DNA of 64,000 bases, taken from assembly GCA_020636505.1 (NCBI GenBank), contig JACJXR010000007.1:1-64000 (forward strand), written 5' to 3'. The DNA is from Chitinophagales bacterium (lineage in GTDB: Bacteria > Bacteroidota > Bacteroidia > Chitinophagales > Chitinophagaceae). Made by a program: the position numbers and the translations under genes. The notes under the pieces are model-generated. The model had not been told where the DNA came from and did not search any database. It was given only the letters and a program-made list of their open reading frames with translations. This document shows positions 38,428-47,724 of this stretch, one piece after another. How positions within the stretch are numbered: position 1 is the first letter of the stretch; each line of letters starts with the position of its first letter.

Positions 38428-39291
38428 TTACCTAACGGGCTTTACTGTATATCCTGATTGACGTAATAAAGAAATCAGACCTTTTTCACCATATAGATGC
38501 CCTGCACCTACGGCAAAGAATGTCGGCTTTTGCTCCATCTTTTCAACCATGCGGACTATCCATTTTTCATTGCGTTCGTCAATGAACACGTTCATGTCGT
38601 CACCATCTTCTTTTGCTTGTAGTATAAAGCTGTAAACCTCCGGAAGGTTTTGGTTGCTATACGCATTTATCAGGTCTTCATACATGCCTGATTCGTCCTG
38701 TTCGCCATGTATTATTCTAACAACTTCCGCAACAATACTGTCGACAGGTATTTTATCCAATAGCTGTATTTGCTCTTCGGGACTTTCAAGCCCTGTTATT
38801 TCTTTTTTGAAATTTGCTGCTTTCTCGGATAGTTGTACTTCGTATGACATAGGACTGTCGCATGTGACAGGTCCTGTTGCCAACAAGGTTTGCAAAACAA
38901 TAGGTTTCATTGATGCGAATGCCGATATGTCTACTCCGATAGAGTCGATAAAGTATTTCTTTAGAATTAGGTAATCTTCATTTGAAAAATAGCTATTGAG
39001 CGTTTTGCCATCTCTTGCCATCATACCAAATGCAATTTTGGTCATTAATGATGGATCATCCATGTCCATTTCAAAACAGACCTCGTCGCATTTCTCAAAG
39101 CTGTTTTGCATAGATTTGGTCCAGACATATTTATCGCTGCAAATAATATGTACAGTTCCAAAAACATATGAAGGTTGTCTCATTTCAGGGTTGCTTATTT
39201 CCCATAACAAAGAACGGTCCGATGTGTCACTTTGAGCAGATACGGTATTTATGGTGGTTAATACCACTATCAGGTATATGAAGTACTTCAT
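38428..39291 (-). CDS. TraB/GumN family protein
   Basis: About 287 residues from the ATG at 39291 (MKYFIYLIV); a TTG five codons upstream is less likely. Signal peptide ending near VSAQ. Family hallmarks: an N-terminal GTVHI near YVFGTVHI and a C-terminal FFAVGAGHLYGEKGL, with two GxxH-type sites thought to bind metal. TraB/GumN proteins are proposed metalloproteases or peptide-binding hydrolases in the periplasm; GumN lies in the xanthan operon of Xanthomonas. It lies eight bases from the ZIP-transporter stop, on the same strand, and is probably co-transcribed with it. Confidence 0.85.
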   Translation of the reverse strand: MKYFIYLIVVLTTINTVSAQSDTSDRSLLWEISNPEMRQPSYVFGTVHIICSDKYVWTKSMQNSFEKCDEVCFEMDMDDPSLMTKIAFGMMARDGKTLNSYFSNEDYLILKKYFIDSIGVDISAFASMKPIVLQTLLATGPVTCDSPMSYEVQLSEKAANFKKEITGLESPEEQIQLLDKIPVDSIVAEVVRIIHGEQDESGMYEDLINAYSNQNLPEVYSFILQAKEDGDDMNVFIDERNEKWIVRMVEKMEQKPTFFAVGAGHLYGEKGLISLLRQSGYTVKPVR

Positions 39292-39298
39292 ATTGTGT

Positions 39299-40048
39299 TT
39301 ATTCAAATGATAGAATTAATAAACCCAATGCCACACCGATCAATATTGCAGTTACTTTTTTCCATGTGAGCATATGGTGCCTTGTACCACTCTCATAAAA
39401 AATGGTAGTGGAAATATGTATGAATGCTCCTGCCACGATCGGTATCAATGAGATGACGATATTGGCAATTGTATCGTAGCTTGTGCCAAGGGTATTTGCA
39501 AGAATGCCGGCTATTGGCGTAATCAGCGAAAATCCCAAAAGTCCCAATGCCGCTTTGACTTTCGAATGTCCCGTTGCTTCCAGCAGTATTGACGTTACCA
39601 GTATGGACTCGGGTAGCTTATGTGTGGCTATTGCCAAAAACAAAGCCGGTTCGGTGGTTTCCATACGATAATTGAACCCAAGAGGTAGACCTTCCATAAA
39701 AGCATGTACCGACAGTCCGATCATTATTGATGCAATAGGGATACGATGTTTATGGTTGTGACCATGGTCGTGTAAATGAGTATGTCCATGCTCCACACCA
39801 TGAGTTACTCTTTGGATCATTAGTTGTATGAAGAATCCTATCAATAAATAAAAACCCGCTTTATGCCCAAGTTCCTCGAATGTTTCAGGTAGAAGGTGCA
39901 GTAGTGTTATACTCAACAAAAATGCACCTGAAAATGCAAGCAGATATTGCATGGCATTATCATTCAACTTTTTTATCCAAAGCGGGATACTACCGGACAA
40001 AAATGTGATAATAAACAATATGAAATATGCTGCTGACATTGTATGCAA
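39299..40048 (-). CDS. ZIP family metal transporter
   Basis: 249 residues, about eight hydrophobic helices. The His-rich cytosolic loop at HGVEHGHTHLHDHGHNHKH lies between helices 3 and 4, as in ZIP proteins. The transport motifs are HAFMEGLPLG in helix 4 and HKLPES in helix 5, the equivalents of the HNxPEG and HExPHE pairs. ZIPs move Zn2+ (or Fe2+, Mn2+) into the cytosol. The substitutions in the second motif (HKLPES) resemble a subset of bacterial ZIPs with unknown selectivity. The gene is first of a unit with TraB/GumN. Start may be this ATG or the ATG three codons in (MSAAYFIL). Confidence 0.9.
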   Translation of the reverse strand: MHTMSAAYFILFIITFLSGSIPLWIKKLNDNAMQYLLAFSGAFLLSITLLHLLPETFEELGHKAGFYLLIGFFIQLMIQRVTHGVEHGHTHLHDHGHNHKHRIPIASIMIGLSVHAFMEGLPLGFNYRMETTEPALFLAIATHKLPESILVTSILLEATGHSKVKAALGLLGFSLITPIAGILANTLGTSYDTIANIVISLIPIVAGAFIHISTTIFYESGTRHHMLTWKKVTAILIGVALGLLILSFE

Positions 40049-40134
40049 ATAGCAAATTTAAAATCATTTTTTCATAGAACAGTGCCGTTTTAAAAGTTTG
40101 CAGATAAGAGGCATTGTCTTATTTTAGATATTGA

Positions 40135-40719
40135 ATGGAGTTTTTAGATCTACATAAGCTCACAGATAGCGGATTGCTAAGCTCCGGCAAGCTACTTATA
40201 GCTCAGCCGATGATGACGGATAGCATATTCTCAAGATCGGTGGTTTTTTTGTGCGAGCACAGTAGTGAAGGGTCGTTAGGCTTTATATTAAATAAGCCAA
40301 CAGACCTGTTGATAGGAGACCTTTTGCCTGATATTATTTCTGATGATTTGACCGTGAAACAAGGTGGGCCTGTACAGTTGGATACACTGCACATATTGCA
40401 TAGACTGCCTGATATTTTGGGTGGTACGGAGGTGTCTGAAGGCGTTTACTGGGGTGGCTCTTTTGATGTGTTGCGAGACATGATAGATAATAAGACCTTT
40501 TCTCAAGAGCAGAGTGTTAATTTGTTCATTGGATATTCCGGATGGTCTTCAGGTCAGTTGGAGCAAGAGATGAAAGAAAATTCATGGCTTATATCCAAAC
40601 CCACACAAGATTTGCTGTTTGATGTTGATGCTGACGATCTTTGGAAACAGGCCATAAAATCATTGGGTAAAGAATATACCTATCTGCAGAATATACCTAC
40701 CAATCCACAGCTGAATTAA
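40135..40719 (+). CDS. YqgE/AlgH family protein
   Basis: 194 residues. Opens with SGKLLIAQPMMTDSIFSRSVVFLCEH, the family's hallmark beginning, then GSLGFILNKPTD, QGGPVQLD, and YSGWSSGQLEQEM, the AlgH/YqgE core. The biological role is unknown; AlgH regulates alginate in Pseudomonas, but the family is broad. The gene is first of a probable operon with a lipoprotein gene (18 bp below) and uvrC. Confidence 0.9.
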   Translation: MEFLDLHKLTDSGLLSSGKLLIAQPMMTDSIFSRSVVFLCEHSSEGSLGFILNKPTDLLIGDLLPDIISDDLTVKQGGPVQLDTLHILHRLPDILGGTEVSEGVYWGGSFDVLRDMIDNKTFSQEQSVNLFIGYSGWSSGQLEQEMKENSWLISKPTQDLLFDVDADDLWKQAIKSLGKEYTYLQNIPTNPQLN

Positions 40720-40737
40720 TTTTCAATCACATTTATT

Positions 40738-41301
40738 ATGGTTAAGAAACTCTTATTTGTTGTGTTGTGTTTTGGTGTATTGTCGTGCAGCAAAAAGACG
40801 GAAACTGTCAATGTCGATACACAGGGTACTTATTTTTCTATTATTGACTTTACCAAAGACCAGTGGGATACTTACAAGGGTAACGCATTCCCAATGAGAA
40901 AGAAGGTGTCTTTGAACGGCGAAATAGATAGTACATATACCACAGCACTGGATGTTGATTGGGCGTCCGTATTAAAAGTCTTTTTTGAAACTGATATAAG
41001 TGACCCAAAGTTTTTAGGTAAATACCGTTTTTCAACATTCAATGACAATGTGACTATGACCACCAGCTATTATTACGAGGCTGAAGATGATGCATTGTAT
41101 ACGAAGACGTTGCAAATTATGGTTGACTATTATACCGATAAGGTTAAGTCCATATATATAGAGGCGCAAAAGAAGACGAGACTTGGTACGAAGGATGTAA
41201 AGTTGTTTTATGTTCCTTTGGACGTAATAAGCATACAAGAATCCGAAGCGACAAAAACAGGGCAGAAAAAGGACTTACGAATAGAATACGACTTCGATTA
41301 G
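40738..41301 (+). CDS. Lipoprotein of unknown function
   Basis: 187 residues. Lipobox LSC in a signal ending near residue 17 (VLSCSKK). The remainder is mostly beta-type sequence: repeated aromatic-rich segments (TYFSIIDFTKDQWDTY, TMTTSYYYEAEDD, IEYDFD) with a YTDKVKSIYIEAQKKTR stretch. I do not recognise a domain. It lies between yqgE and uvrC on the same strand, with 18- and 15-base gaps. Function unknown; envelope role likely. Confidence 0.75.
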   Translation: MVKKLLFVVLCFGVLSCSKKTETVNVDTQGTYFSIIDFTKDQWDTYKGNAFPMRKKVSLNGEIDSTYTTALDVDWASVLKVFFETDISDPKFLGKYRFSTFNDNVTMTTSYYYEAEDDALYTKTLQIMVDYYTDKVKSIYIEAQKKTRLGTKDVKLFYVPLDVISIQESEATKTGQKKDLRIEYDFD

Positions 41302-41316
41302 TGATGCCTGATTGTT

Positions 41317-43134
41317 ATGACAAGGGAAGAATACAGCACAATAGCACCTACTATTCCGCATCAACCGGGATGCTATAAGTATTACAATTCTGCAGGTGAA
41401 CTATTATATGTAGGCAAGGCCAAAGACCTACGCAAACGTGTCAGTTCGTATTTCAACAAAGGTGCCGCCAACTACAAGACAACAAAACTTGTTATTGAGA
41501 TATCCAAAATAGAGTATACAGTCACAGATAGCGAACACGATGCATTTCTTCTGGAAAACTCTCTTATCAAGCATTATCAACCTCGATATAATATCGACCT
41601 AAAGGACGATAAGACCTACCCATTCATTGTAATAAAAAACGAACCCTTCCCTAGAGTTTTTGTTACCCGTCGTGTTATAAAAGATGGCTCTGAATATTTA
41701 GGCCCTTATACCGGAGTGGGTAGAGTTAGAGACCTGCTAAGCATTGTTAGAATGCTTATTCCGCTCAGAACATGTAATCTCAATTTGTCTCAAAATCAGA
41801 TTCAAAAAGGTAAGTATAAGGTCTGTTTGGAATATCATTTAGGAAATTGCAATGGACCATGTGAAGGTTTACAAACAGAAGATGATTATCAAGAGAAATT
41901 GATGCAGGTTCGTCATATTCTAAAGGGCAATACTTCAGAGGTGAAGAAGTATCTAATAAAACAAATGAATGAATATGCCTCACAACTCGAGTTTGAAAAA
42001 GCTGAGATATACAAGAAAAAAATCAACGACTTGGAGTTGTATAATGGTAGGTCAACTGTTGTAAACCCTCGGCTGGGAGATGTGGATGTTGTAAGTATGA
42101 TTGACGATGGGCAATATGCCTATGTTAATTACATGATGGTGATAAACGGGAATGTGATATATACCAAGAACTTGAAGGTTGAAAAGAAAATAGAAGAAGA
42201 AGCATCTGATGTGCTGTCGATAGTCTACGATTCTTTCAGAGAAACTTTTAATAGTACTACTAGTGAAGTTATCACGCCATTTACAATAGATGTAAGCAGT
42301 GAGCTTATCAAACTTACTATTCCTCAAAAGGGCGATAAAAAGAAGCTGCTTGAACTGAGTGAGAAGAATGTTGCGATATTCAAAGACGAAGACAAAAGAA
42401 GGGCGTCATTACTATTAAGTACAAAAAGCGAAAACGATCATATAGTTGTGGTTGAGGAATTGCAAGACCTGCTGCAGCTACCCGAACCACCTATACATAT
42501 TGAGTGCTTTGACAACTCAAACTTCCAAGGAGCATATCCCGTATCTGCGATGGTTTGTTTTAAGAATGGAGTGCCTTCAAAGAAAGATTATCGACACTAT
42601 CATATTAAAACGGTGAAAGGTATTAATGATTTCGCCTCTATGTCCGAAGTGGTGTACCGTAGGTATAAAAAACTGCTGGATGAGAATTTGCCATTGCCGC
42701 AATTGGTGATAATAGATGGAGGTAAAGGGCAGCTTAGTGCCGCAATGGAGAGTATCGAACAGCTTGGCTTAACAGGTAGAATGACTGTTATTGGTCTTGC
42801 GAAGAGGGAAGAGTCTATCTTCTTCCCAGGTGATACAGAACCATTACAGTTGGCATTTGACAATCCCGCACACCTGTTGATACGGTATATAAGAGATGAA
42901 GTGCATCGTTTTGGGATTACATTTCATAGGAAGATAAGGAGTAAGGGCTCCATTAAAAACGAACTTGAAGATATACCCGGTATAGGTAATAAGTTGGCAA
43001 ACGAACTGCTTAAAGAGTTCAGGTCGGTTAAGAATATCAAAGGTTTGACGGTTAGAGAGTTGACAAGAATTTTAGGGCAAAAAAAGGCTCAGGTTGTTTG
43101 GGATTATTTTAATCAGGATAAAGAAAACGATTAA
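41317..43134 (+). CDS. uvrC: UvrABC system protein C
   Basis: 605 residues, normal for UvrC. GIY-YIG nuclease domain at the N-terminus (QPGCYKYYNSAGELLYVGKA). A UVR domain at about 205-240 (LEFEKAEIYKKKIND). The RNase-H-like endonuclease domain (IECFDNSNFQGAYPVSAMV) makes the 5' cut. The C-terminal helix-hairpin-helix pair is at LEDIPGIGNKLANELLKEF and following. UvrC excises damaged oligonucleotides after UvrA/UvrB. It is third in a unit after yqgE and a lipoprotein gene. No uvrA or uvrB is in the window. Confidence 0.98.
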   Translation: MTREEYSTIAPTIPHQPGCYKYYNSAGELLYVGKAKDLRKRVSSYFNKGAANYKTTKLVIEISKIEYTVTDSEHDAFLLENSLIKHYQPRYNIDLKDDKTYPFIVIKNEPFPRVFVTRRVIKDGSEYLGPYTGVGRVRDLLSIVRMLIPLRTCNLNLSQNQIQKGKYKVCLEYHLGNCNGPCEGLQTEDDYQEKLMQVRHILKGNTSEVKKYLIKQMNEYASQLEFEKAEIYKKKINDLELYNGRSTVVNPRLGDVDVVSMIDDGQYAYVNYMMVINGNVIYTKNLKVEKKIEEEASDVLSIVYDSFRETFNSTTSEVITPFTIDVSSELIKLTIPQKGDKKKLLELSEKNVAIFKDEDKRRASLLLSTKSENDHIVVVEELQDLLQLPEPPIHIECFDNSNFQGAYPVSAMVCFKNGVPSKKDYRHYHIKTVKGINDFASMSEVVYRRYKKLLDENLPLPQLVIIDGGKGQLSAAMESIEQLGLTGRMTVIGLAKREESIFFPGDTEPLQLAFDNPAHLLIRYIRDEVHRFGITFHRKIRSKGSIKNELEDIPGIGNKLANELLKEFRSVKNIKGLTVRELTRILGQKKAQVVWDYFNQDKEND

Positions 43135-43202
43135 TACATCCATTGTAATAAATGTTACCGAACATCTTTTACAATATGTTTACCTTCATGCAAAATTGAG
43201 GT

Positions 43203-43616
43203 ATGCCAACCGAAAAGAAGCCAAACCAGCTCATCAGTTTTTACAAAATGAAGTGCCCGAACTGTCGTAAGGGCAATATGTTTAAGAATAAAAGCCTCTT
43301 TCCTCTTGGCCAAGTCTTGGATATGCCCGAAAAGTGTCCAGTTTGTGGACAGCCTTACGAACTTGAAATTGGTTTCTATTATGGTACAGGCTATGTGAGT
43401 TATGCATTGTCTCTTGCATTTTTTGTAATAAACACATTATGGTATTGGCCCATATTTGGGCTCTCTTTCAAGGATAACAGCGTCTATTACTACCTAGTCA
43501 CAAATGTCAGTCTCGTAATACTGCTACAGCCGTGGCTGATGCGACTTTCCAGAGTATTGTACCTCAGCTTTTTCGTTAAGTACGGCAGAGGTACTGTTAT
43601 CAAATCAGAAGAGTGA
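43203..43616 (+). CDS. DUF983 membrane protein with zinc ribbon
   Basis: 137 residues. A zinc ribbon of two Cys pairs (CPNCRKG and CPVCGQPYE, residues about 19-52) is followed by two transmembrane segments (about 60-105). This is the DUF983 layout, whose function is unknown, possibly linked to respiration or membrane assembly. It sits between uvrC and the biotin carboxylase gene on the same strand. The start codon choice (MPTEKKPNQL) follows normal alignment for the family. Confidence 0.85.
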   Translation: MPTEKKPNQLISFYKMKCPNCRKGNMFKNKSLFPLGQVLDMPEKCPVCGQPYELEIGFYYGTGYVSYALSLAFFVINTLWYWPIFGLSFKDNSVYYYLVTNVSLVILLQPWLMRLSRVLYLSFFVKYGRGTVIKSEE

Positions 43617-43647
43617 CAATTACCACGGATGCACTATCTTAGCGGGC

Positions 43648-45129
43648 ATGCAAAAAATACTTGTTGCCAATAGAGGTGAAATAGCATTGCGTGTAATGCG
43701 CACTGCTCGTGAAATGGGTATAAAAACAGTTGCTGTTTTTTCTGAAGCCGATAGGAATATGCCTTTTGTGAGATTTGCGGATGAGGCGGTTTGCATAGGG
43801 CCTGCGCCATCATCCGAGTCATATTTAAGAGCCGATAAAATAATAGAAGTAGCCAAGAAAACCGGTGCCGATGCCATACATCCCGGCTACGGATTCTTAA
43901 GCGAAAATGCCTCTTTCTCTAAAGCGGTGGTAGATGCAGGACTTATATTCATTGGACCATCAGCTCATTCCATCGAAATGATGGGTAGCAAGATATCAGC
44001 TAAGCAGGCAGCTAAGAAATTCAATGTCCCGATGGTGCCGGGTACTGAAGACCCGATAGAAAGTGCTGAAGAAGCCAAATCAATTGCAGCGGGTATTGGG
44101 TATCCGATATTAATAAAAGCATCTGCAGGTGGTGGAGGAAAAGGTATGCGTACCGTGAATAATGAGGCAGAGCTTGAAGAGCAAATGCGCATGGCTAAAA
44201 GTGAAGCTATGAGTGCTTTTGGAGACGATGCCGTATTCATCGAAAAATTCGTAGGCTCGCCAAGGCATATAGAGATTCAACTTTTGGGAGATCAACATGG
44301 CAACTATGTTTACCTTTTCGAACGAGAGTGTTCTATACAGCGGAGGCATCAAAAGTTGGTTGAAGAAGCTCCATCTAGCTGTTTGACGGAAGATATAAGA
44401 AAGGCGATGGGGGAGAGTGCAGTTGCCGTTGCTCGTTCGTGTAAGTACCATGGTGCAGGAACCGTAGAATTTCTTGTAGATGAAAAACTGAATTTCTATT
44501 TTCTGGAAATGAACACGCGCTTGCAAGTAGAGCATTGTGTTACAGAGATGATAACGGGTAAAGACCTTGTTAGAGAGCAAATAAATGTTGCCCGTGGCGA
44601 AAAGCTATCCTTCACGCAAGATGATTTGCAGATAAACGGACACTCCATAGAATTAAGAGTTTGTGCCGAAGATCCTAAAAACAACTTCCTGCCTGACACA
44701 GGTAAGCTTGAGACATATATGCCTCCAAAAGGGCCGGGTGTGAGAGTAGACGACGGTTATGAGCAAGGACAGGATATTCCAATCTTCTACGACCCGATGA
44801 TTGCTAAGTTGGTGGTACATGCTGCTACCAGAGATGAGGCAATAGAGCGCTTATGCAGGGCAGTGGATGAATATCATGTTAAAGGCATTAATACCACATT
44901 GGGCTTCGGAAAATGGGCCGTAAGAACCGAACCTTTCCGTTCAGGTAACTTTGATACCAAGTTTATTGAGAAACATTTCAAGCCCGAATATTTGGAAGAC
45001 TTTGATGATGATGTGGAGCAAGTGGCTGCATTGTTATCTTCTTACATATGGGAGAGTGAGCAAAAGCAATCTGTCGGTAAAGTGGCTTCAAACGGTATTG
45101 TGACCAACTGGAAAGTCCGCAGAAGGTAG
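43648..45129 (+). CDS. accC: Biotin carboxylase subunit of an acyl-CoA carboxylase
   Basis: 493 residues. ATP-grasp enzyme with ILVANRGEIALRVMR at the N-terminus, the glycine-rich ATP loop ASAGGGGKGM (about 162-171), EKFVGSPRHIEIQLL, the biotin-site ERECSIQRRHQKL, and EMNTRLQVEH. It carboxylates biotin on a carrier protein for acetyl- or propionyl-CoA carboxylase. It lacks the biotinyl-Lys MKM domain, so the carrier (AccB-type or another subunit) must be encoded elsewhere. No accB is adjacent, which is a little unusual for an accC gene. Whether it feeds fatty acid synthesis or propionate metabolism cannot be told. Confidence 0.92.
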   Translation: MQKILVANRGEIALRVMRTAREMGIKTVAVFSEADRNMPFVRFADEAVCIGPAPSSESYLRADKIIEVAKKTGADAIHPGYGFLSENASFSKAVVDAGLIFIGPSAHSIEMMGSKISAKQAAKKFNVPMVPGTEDPIESAEEAKSIAAGIGYPILIKASAGGGGKGMRTVNNEAELEEQMRMAKSEAMSAFGDDAVFIEKFVGSPRHIEIQLLGDQHGNYVYLFERECSIQRRHQKLVEEAPSSCLTEDIRKAMGESAVAVARSCKYHGAGTVEFLVDEKLNFYFLEMNTRLQVEHCVTEMITGKDLVREQINVARGEKLSFTQDDLQINGHSIELRVCAEDPKNNFLPDTGKLETYMPPKGPGVRVDDGYEQGQDIPIFYDPMIAKLVVHAATRDEAIERLCRAVDEYHVKGINTTLGFGKWAVRTEPFRSGNFDTKFIEKHFKPEYLEDFDDDVEQVAALLSSYIWESEQKQSVGKVASNGIVTNWKVRRR

Positions 45130-45236
45130 TTTATGACAGTTATTTAACATTTCTAGCCTATCATTAGCTATTTAGCTCTTGTCTATAACAATAGGCAGCC
45201 TGTTTCATTTTAGTGTTAATCCGAAAATGTGTGGTT

Positions 45237-45542
45237 ATGAAACAGAGAGTTATTGTTTTTACATTGATGGTAGGTATGCTTTTGAGCTACAATACTTTTG
45301 CTCAAATAGGCAATAAAACAAAATGTCCACCTGCAAAGGCCTTCTTCAAGAATAAGCAGACCAAGAAAGTAAGCATAAAGACGCCTGAATTACCCAAAAT
45401 TAAGGCTCCAAAACTACTTAAGGTCAAGCTTCCCAATATAGCAAGTATAAAACTGCCAAAACTCAGGAAGCCTCAGATGCCTTCATTTGAGTTTTTAAAA
45501 CCTGATGGCAAGCAGGTGGCGTCAACAAAATGCCCCAAATAA
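45237..45542 (+). CDS. Small exported Lys/Pro-rich repeat protein
   Basis: 101 residues from the ATG at 45237 (MKQRVIVFTLMV); the frame opens eight codons earlier with GTG. Signal peptide ends at TFAQ. After a short Cys-containing segment (KTKCPPAKAFF), residues about 40-85 are a loose repeat of the form K-x-P-x-L-P-K-I-K: PELPKIK, APKLLKV, KLPNIASI, KLPKLRKPQ. Strongly basic, no acidic stretch, with a terminal STKCPK. It may bind nucleic acid, polysaccharide or cell wall, or be a matrix peptide. It stands alone between accC and the convergent glutathione peroxidase gene. No known family recognised. Confidence 0.65.
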   Translation: MKQRVIVFTLMVGMLLSYNTFAQIGNKTKCPPAKAFFKNKQTKKVSIKTPELPKIKAPKLLKVKLPNIASIKLPKLRKPQMPSFEFLKPDGKQVASTKCPK

Positions 45543-45543
45543 A

Positions 45544-46092
45544 CTATTTCCCGATTGCGGACAGTAGCTCCTCACTGTCAGGCTTTACTTTAGAGCCGAA
45601 AACACCGATCAGATTACCGTTCTCGTCTATCAGGTATTTTTGGAAGTTCCACTTGACACTACTGTCTTCATACTTGTTGTATTCTTTCTTGGTCAGCCAA
45701 TGATATATGGGAGCCATTTTTTTGCCCTTAACATTTATTTTGGCTGCCATTGGGAATGTTACGCCATAGTTCTTCTTACAGAACTCTGCTATATCTTCAT
45801 TTGACCCAGGTTCTTGAAATCCAAAGTTGTTGGATGGGAACCCTACTATCACAAGATTGTCTTTATGCTGCTCATACAAAGCCTCCAATCCTTCATATTG
45901 AGGAGTGTATCCACACTTGGAGGCTGTGTTGACGATTAATATTTTTTTGCCTTTGAAGTCGGCAAAATCAATGGTGCTTCCATCTAAAGCCTCCACCTTA
46001 AATTCGTAAATGCTCTTGTGCATTTTGTCTTTTGGAGCAGGTGGTGGTCCAAAAAGTAGAAAATTGAAAAATAATAACATGTAATGTGCCAT
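45544..46092 (-). CDS. Glutathione peroxidase family protein (thiol peroxidase)
   Basis: 182 residues. N-terminal hydrophobic segment (MLLFFNFLLFG) suggests a membrane anchor or signal. Active-site Cys60 in NTASKCGYTPQ; the catalytic Gln position is replaced by the FPSNNFG segment, where a typical member has FPCNQFG; Trp in KWNFQKY. Cys rather than selenocysteine. It reduces hydroperoxides using thioredoxin or a similar thiol. Convergent with the Lys/Pro-rich gene, one base apart. The Gln-to-Asn change in the NQF motif is worth noting, but many bacterial members tolerate variation here. Probably active. Confidence 0.9.
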   Translation of the reverse strand: MAHYMLLFFNFLLFGPPPAPKDKMHKSIYEFKVEALDGSTIDFADFKGKKILIVNTASKCGYTPQYEGLEALYEQHKDNLVIVGFPSNNFGFQEPGSNEDIAEFCKKNYGVTFPMAAKINVKGKKMAPIYHWLTKKEYNKYEDSSVKWNFQKYLIDENGNLIGVFGSKVKPDSEELLSAIGK

Positions 46093-46193
46093 TTCTTAGA
46101 GTTTAGCCTTTAACAAAAAACAAAGCCAATTGTTTGTAAACCATTTAGTACCAAAGATAAGATTACAAAGCTTATGTGTTATTTTTGGGCGCA

Positions 46194-47696
46194 ATGAGGA
46201 GAAATATTATTGATTTTGTAATAATAGTTGTGCTGCTTGCCGTATTTCAGAGCTGTGCCAATATTGTTCCTCCATCCGGTGGCAAGAAAGATACCACCCC
46301 TCCAAAGTTGTTGTCTGTATATCCTGCAGACTCGCAACTGAATACAAAAGTCAGCGAAATTGAGTTGAAGTTCGACGAGTTTATTGTATTGAACGAACCT
46401 GCCAAACAAATACAAATATCGCCTGTTATACCTTTCCCGGTAACAGCATTGGTATACGGCAAAAAAGTCCGTTTACAGATTCCTGATACGCTTATTAAGG
46501 ACAGTACCACATATAGGATAAGTTTTGGCGAAGCCATAAAAGATCTGCATGAAGGCAATGCATTTAAAAATTACAATTATATATTCAGTACAGGTGAGTT
46601 TTTCGATACATTGTTGTTGAATGGTTTTGTAATAGATGCTGCTACAGGATTGCCTGCATCGGGTACTACTATATTGCTTTACGATGCAGTTGACAATGAC
46701 AGCGCAGTAGTGAAGAAGAAGCCTCACTATGTAACAACCGTAGGTGGAGGGGGGACATTCATATTACCGGGATTGCCAAGAAAAAGGTATCGTATATATG
46801 CTTTGAAGGACGAGAACGAAAATCTTGTATATGATGGAGAGAATGAGTTGATAGGATTCATTGATTCGATAGTAGTGCCTATTGACAGTCCCGGTGAGCC
46901 GATAGAACTAAGGATTTTCAAAGAGATAGCACCTTTGGATACAGCCAAAGTAGATAGTACATTGGTCATTCCTACCAGAAAAAACAAGAGAAAAGATGTG
47001 GATGATAGAGAAGAGTTGTTGTATTCTGTAAGAGTAGATACATCCAACATTGAGAAAAGGTCTTTTGATATCAATGAATCTGTCAAGATAACATACAATC
47101 ATCCCATAGATACTTATGACATAGGTAAAATATTCCTAAGCTACGACAGTGCCGAGATAGATGTGGAGTCTGAATTGACTGTGCAGCGTGATACGGTTGA
47201 CAATGTTCTGTTGATAGGTACAAACTGGAAGATGGATGCAGTATATACCTTGAGAGTGCTGAAAGACTTTGCGACGGATACATCCGGAACCACATCTTTG
47301 CCGTCTAAATACAGGTTCCGAACCAAGTCGGATGATGATTATGGCATTTTGAATATTCACATCCCAAGTAAGTTTTACGACAATAAGTATATACTTCAAG
47401 TAACTATTAAAAAAGACACTGTATATCAACAGTCTATAACAGATACCCTTATCAAGTTGACCAAATTGGAACCCGGTGCGTATTCCATGCGAATAATTGT
47501 AGATGAGAATGAAAATGGGAAGTGGGATACCGGAGATCTGTTCTCAAAAGTTCAGCCTGAGCTGGTTATTCCCTACAATCAAAGTATGGAATTGAAAGCC
47601 GGCTGGGAGAATCTGGTTGATTTCGTTGAGCCTGTCACAGAAAAAAAATCCAGAGGTCAATCACCCAATAGAGGGGATAGTCGTGGCCGCAAATAA
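46194..47696 (+). CDS. Large lipoprotein with an N-terminal Ig-like (Big_5) domain
   Basis: About 500 residues from the ATG at 46194 (MRRNIIDFVII); a GTG six codons earlier is possible. Lipobox QSC near residue 20. The first domain has the Big_5 pattern: DTTPPKLLSVYPADSQLNT, ELKFDEFI, and RISFGEAIKDL. The following repeats are beta-rich with ENENLVYDGENELIGF, then a Lys-rich end (KKSRGQSPNRGDSRGRK). Members are common in Bacteroidota and sometimes adjacent to envelope or gliding genes. I infer an outer-membrane-anchored structural or adhesive role. It is followed 28 bases later by the S9 peptidase gene. Confidence 0.83.
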   Translation: MRRNIIDFVIIVVLLAVFQSCANIVPPSGGKKDTTPPKLLSVYPADSQLNTKVSEIELKFDEFIVLNEPAKQIQISPVIPFPVTALVYGKKVRLQIPDTLIKDSTTYRISFGEAIKDLHEGNAFKNYNYIFSTGEFFDTLLLNGFVIDAATGLPASGTTILLYDAVDNDSAVVKKKPHYVTTVGGGGTFILPGLPRKRYRIYALKDENENLVYDGENELIGFIDSIVVPIDSPGEPIELRIFKEIAPLDTAKVDSTLVIPTRKNKRKDVDDREELLYSVRVDTSNIEKRSFDINESVKITYNHPIDTYDIGKIFLSYDSAEIDVESELTVQRDTVDNVLLIGTNWKMDAVYTLRVLKDFATDTSGTTSLPSKYRFRTKSDDDYGILNIHIPSKFYDNKYILQVTIKKDTVYQQSITDTLIKLTKLEPGAYSMRIIVDENENGKWDTGDLFSKVQPELVIPYNQSMELKAGWENLVDFVEPVTEKKSRGQSPNRGDSRGRK

Positions 47697-47724
47697 ATAT
47701 ATCTTTAAAGGATAAATTAAGCTT

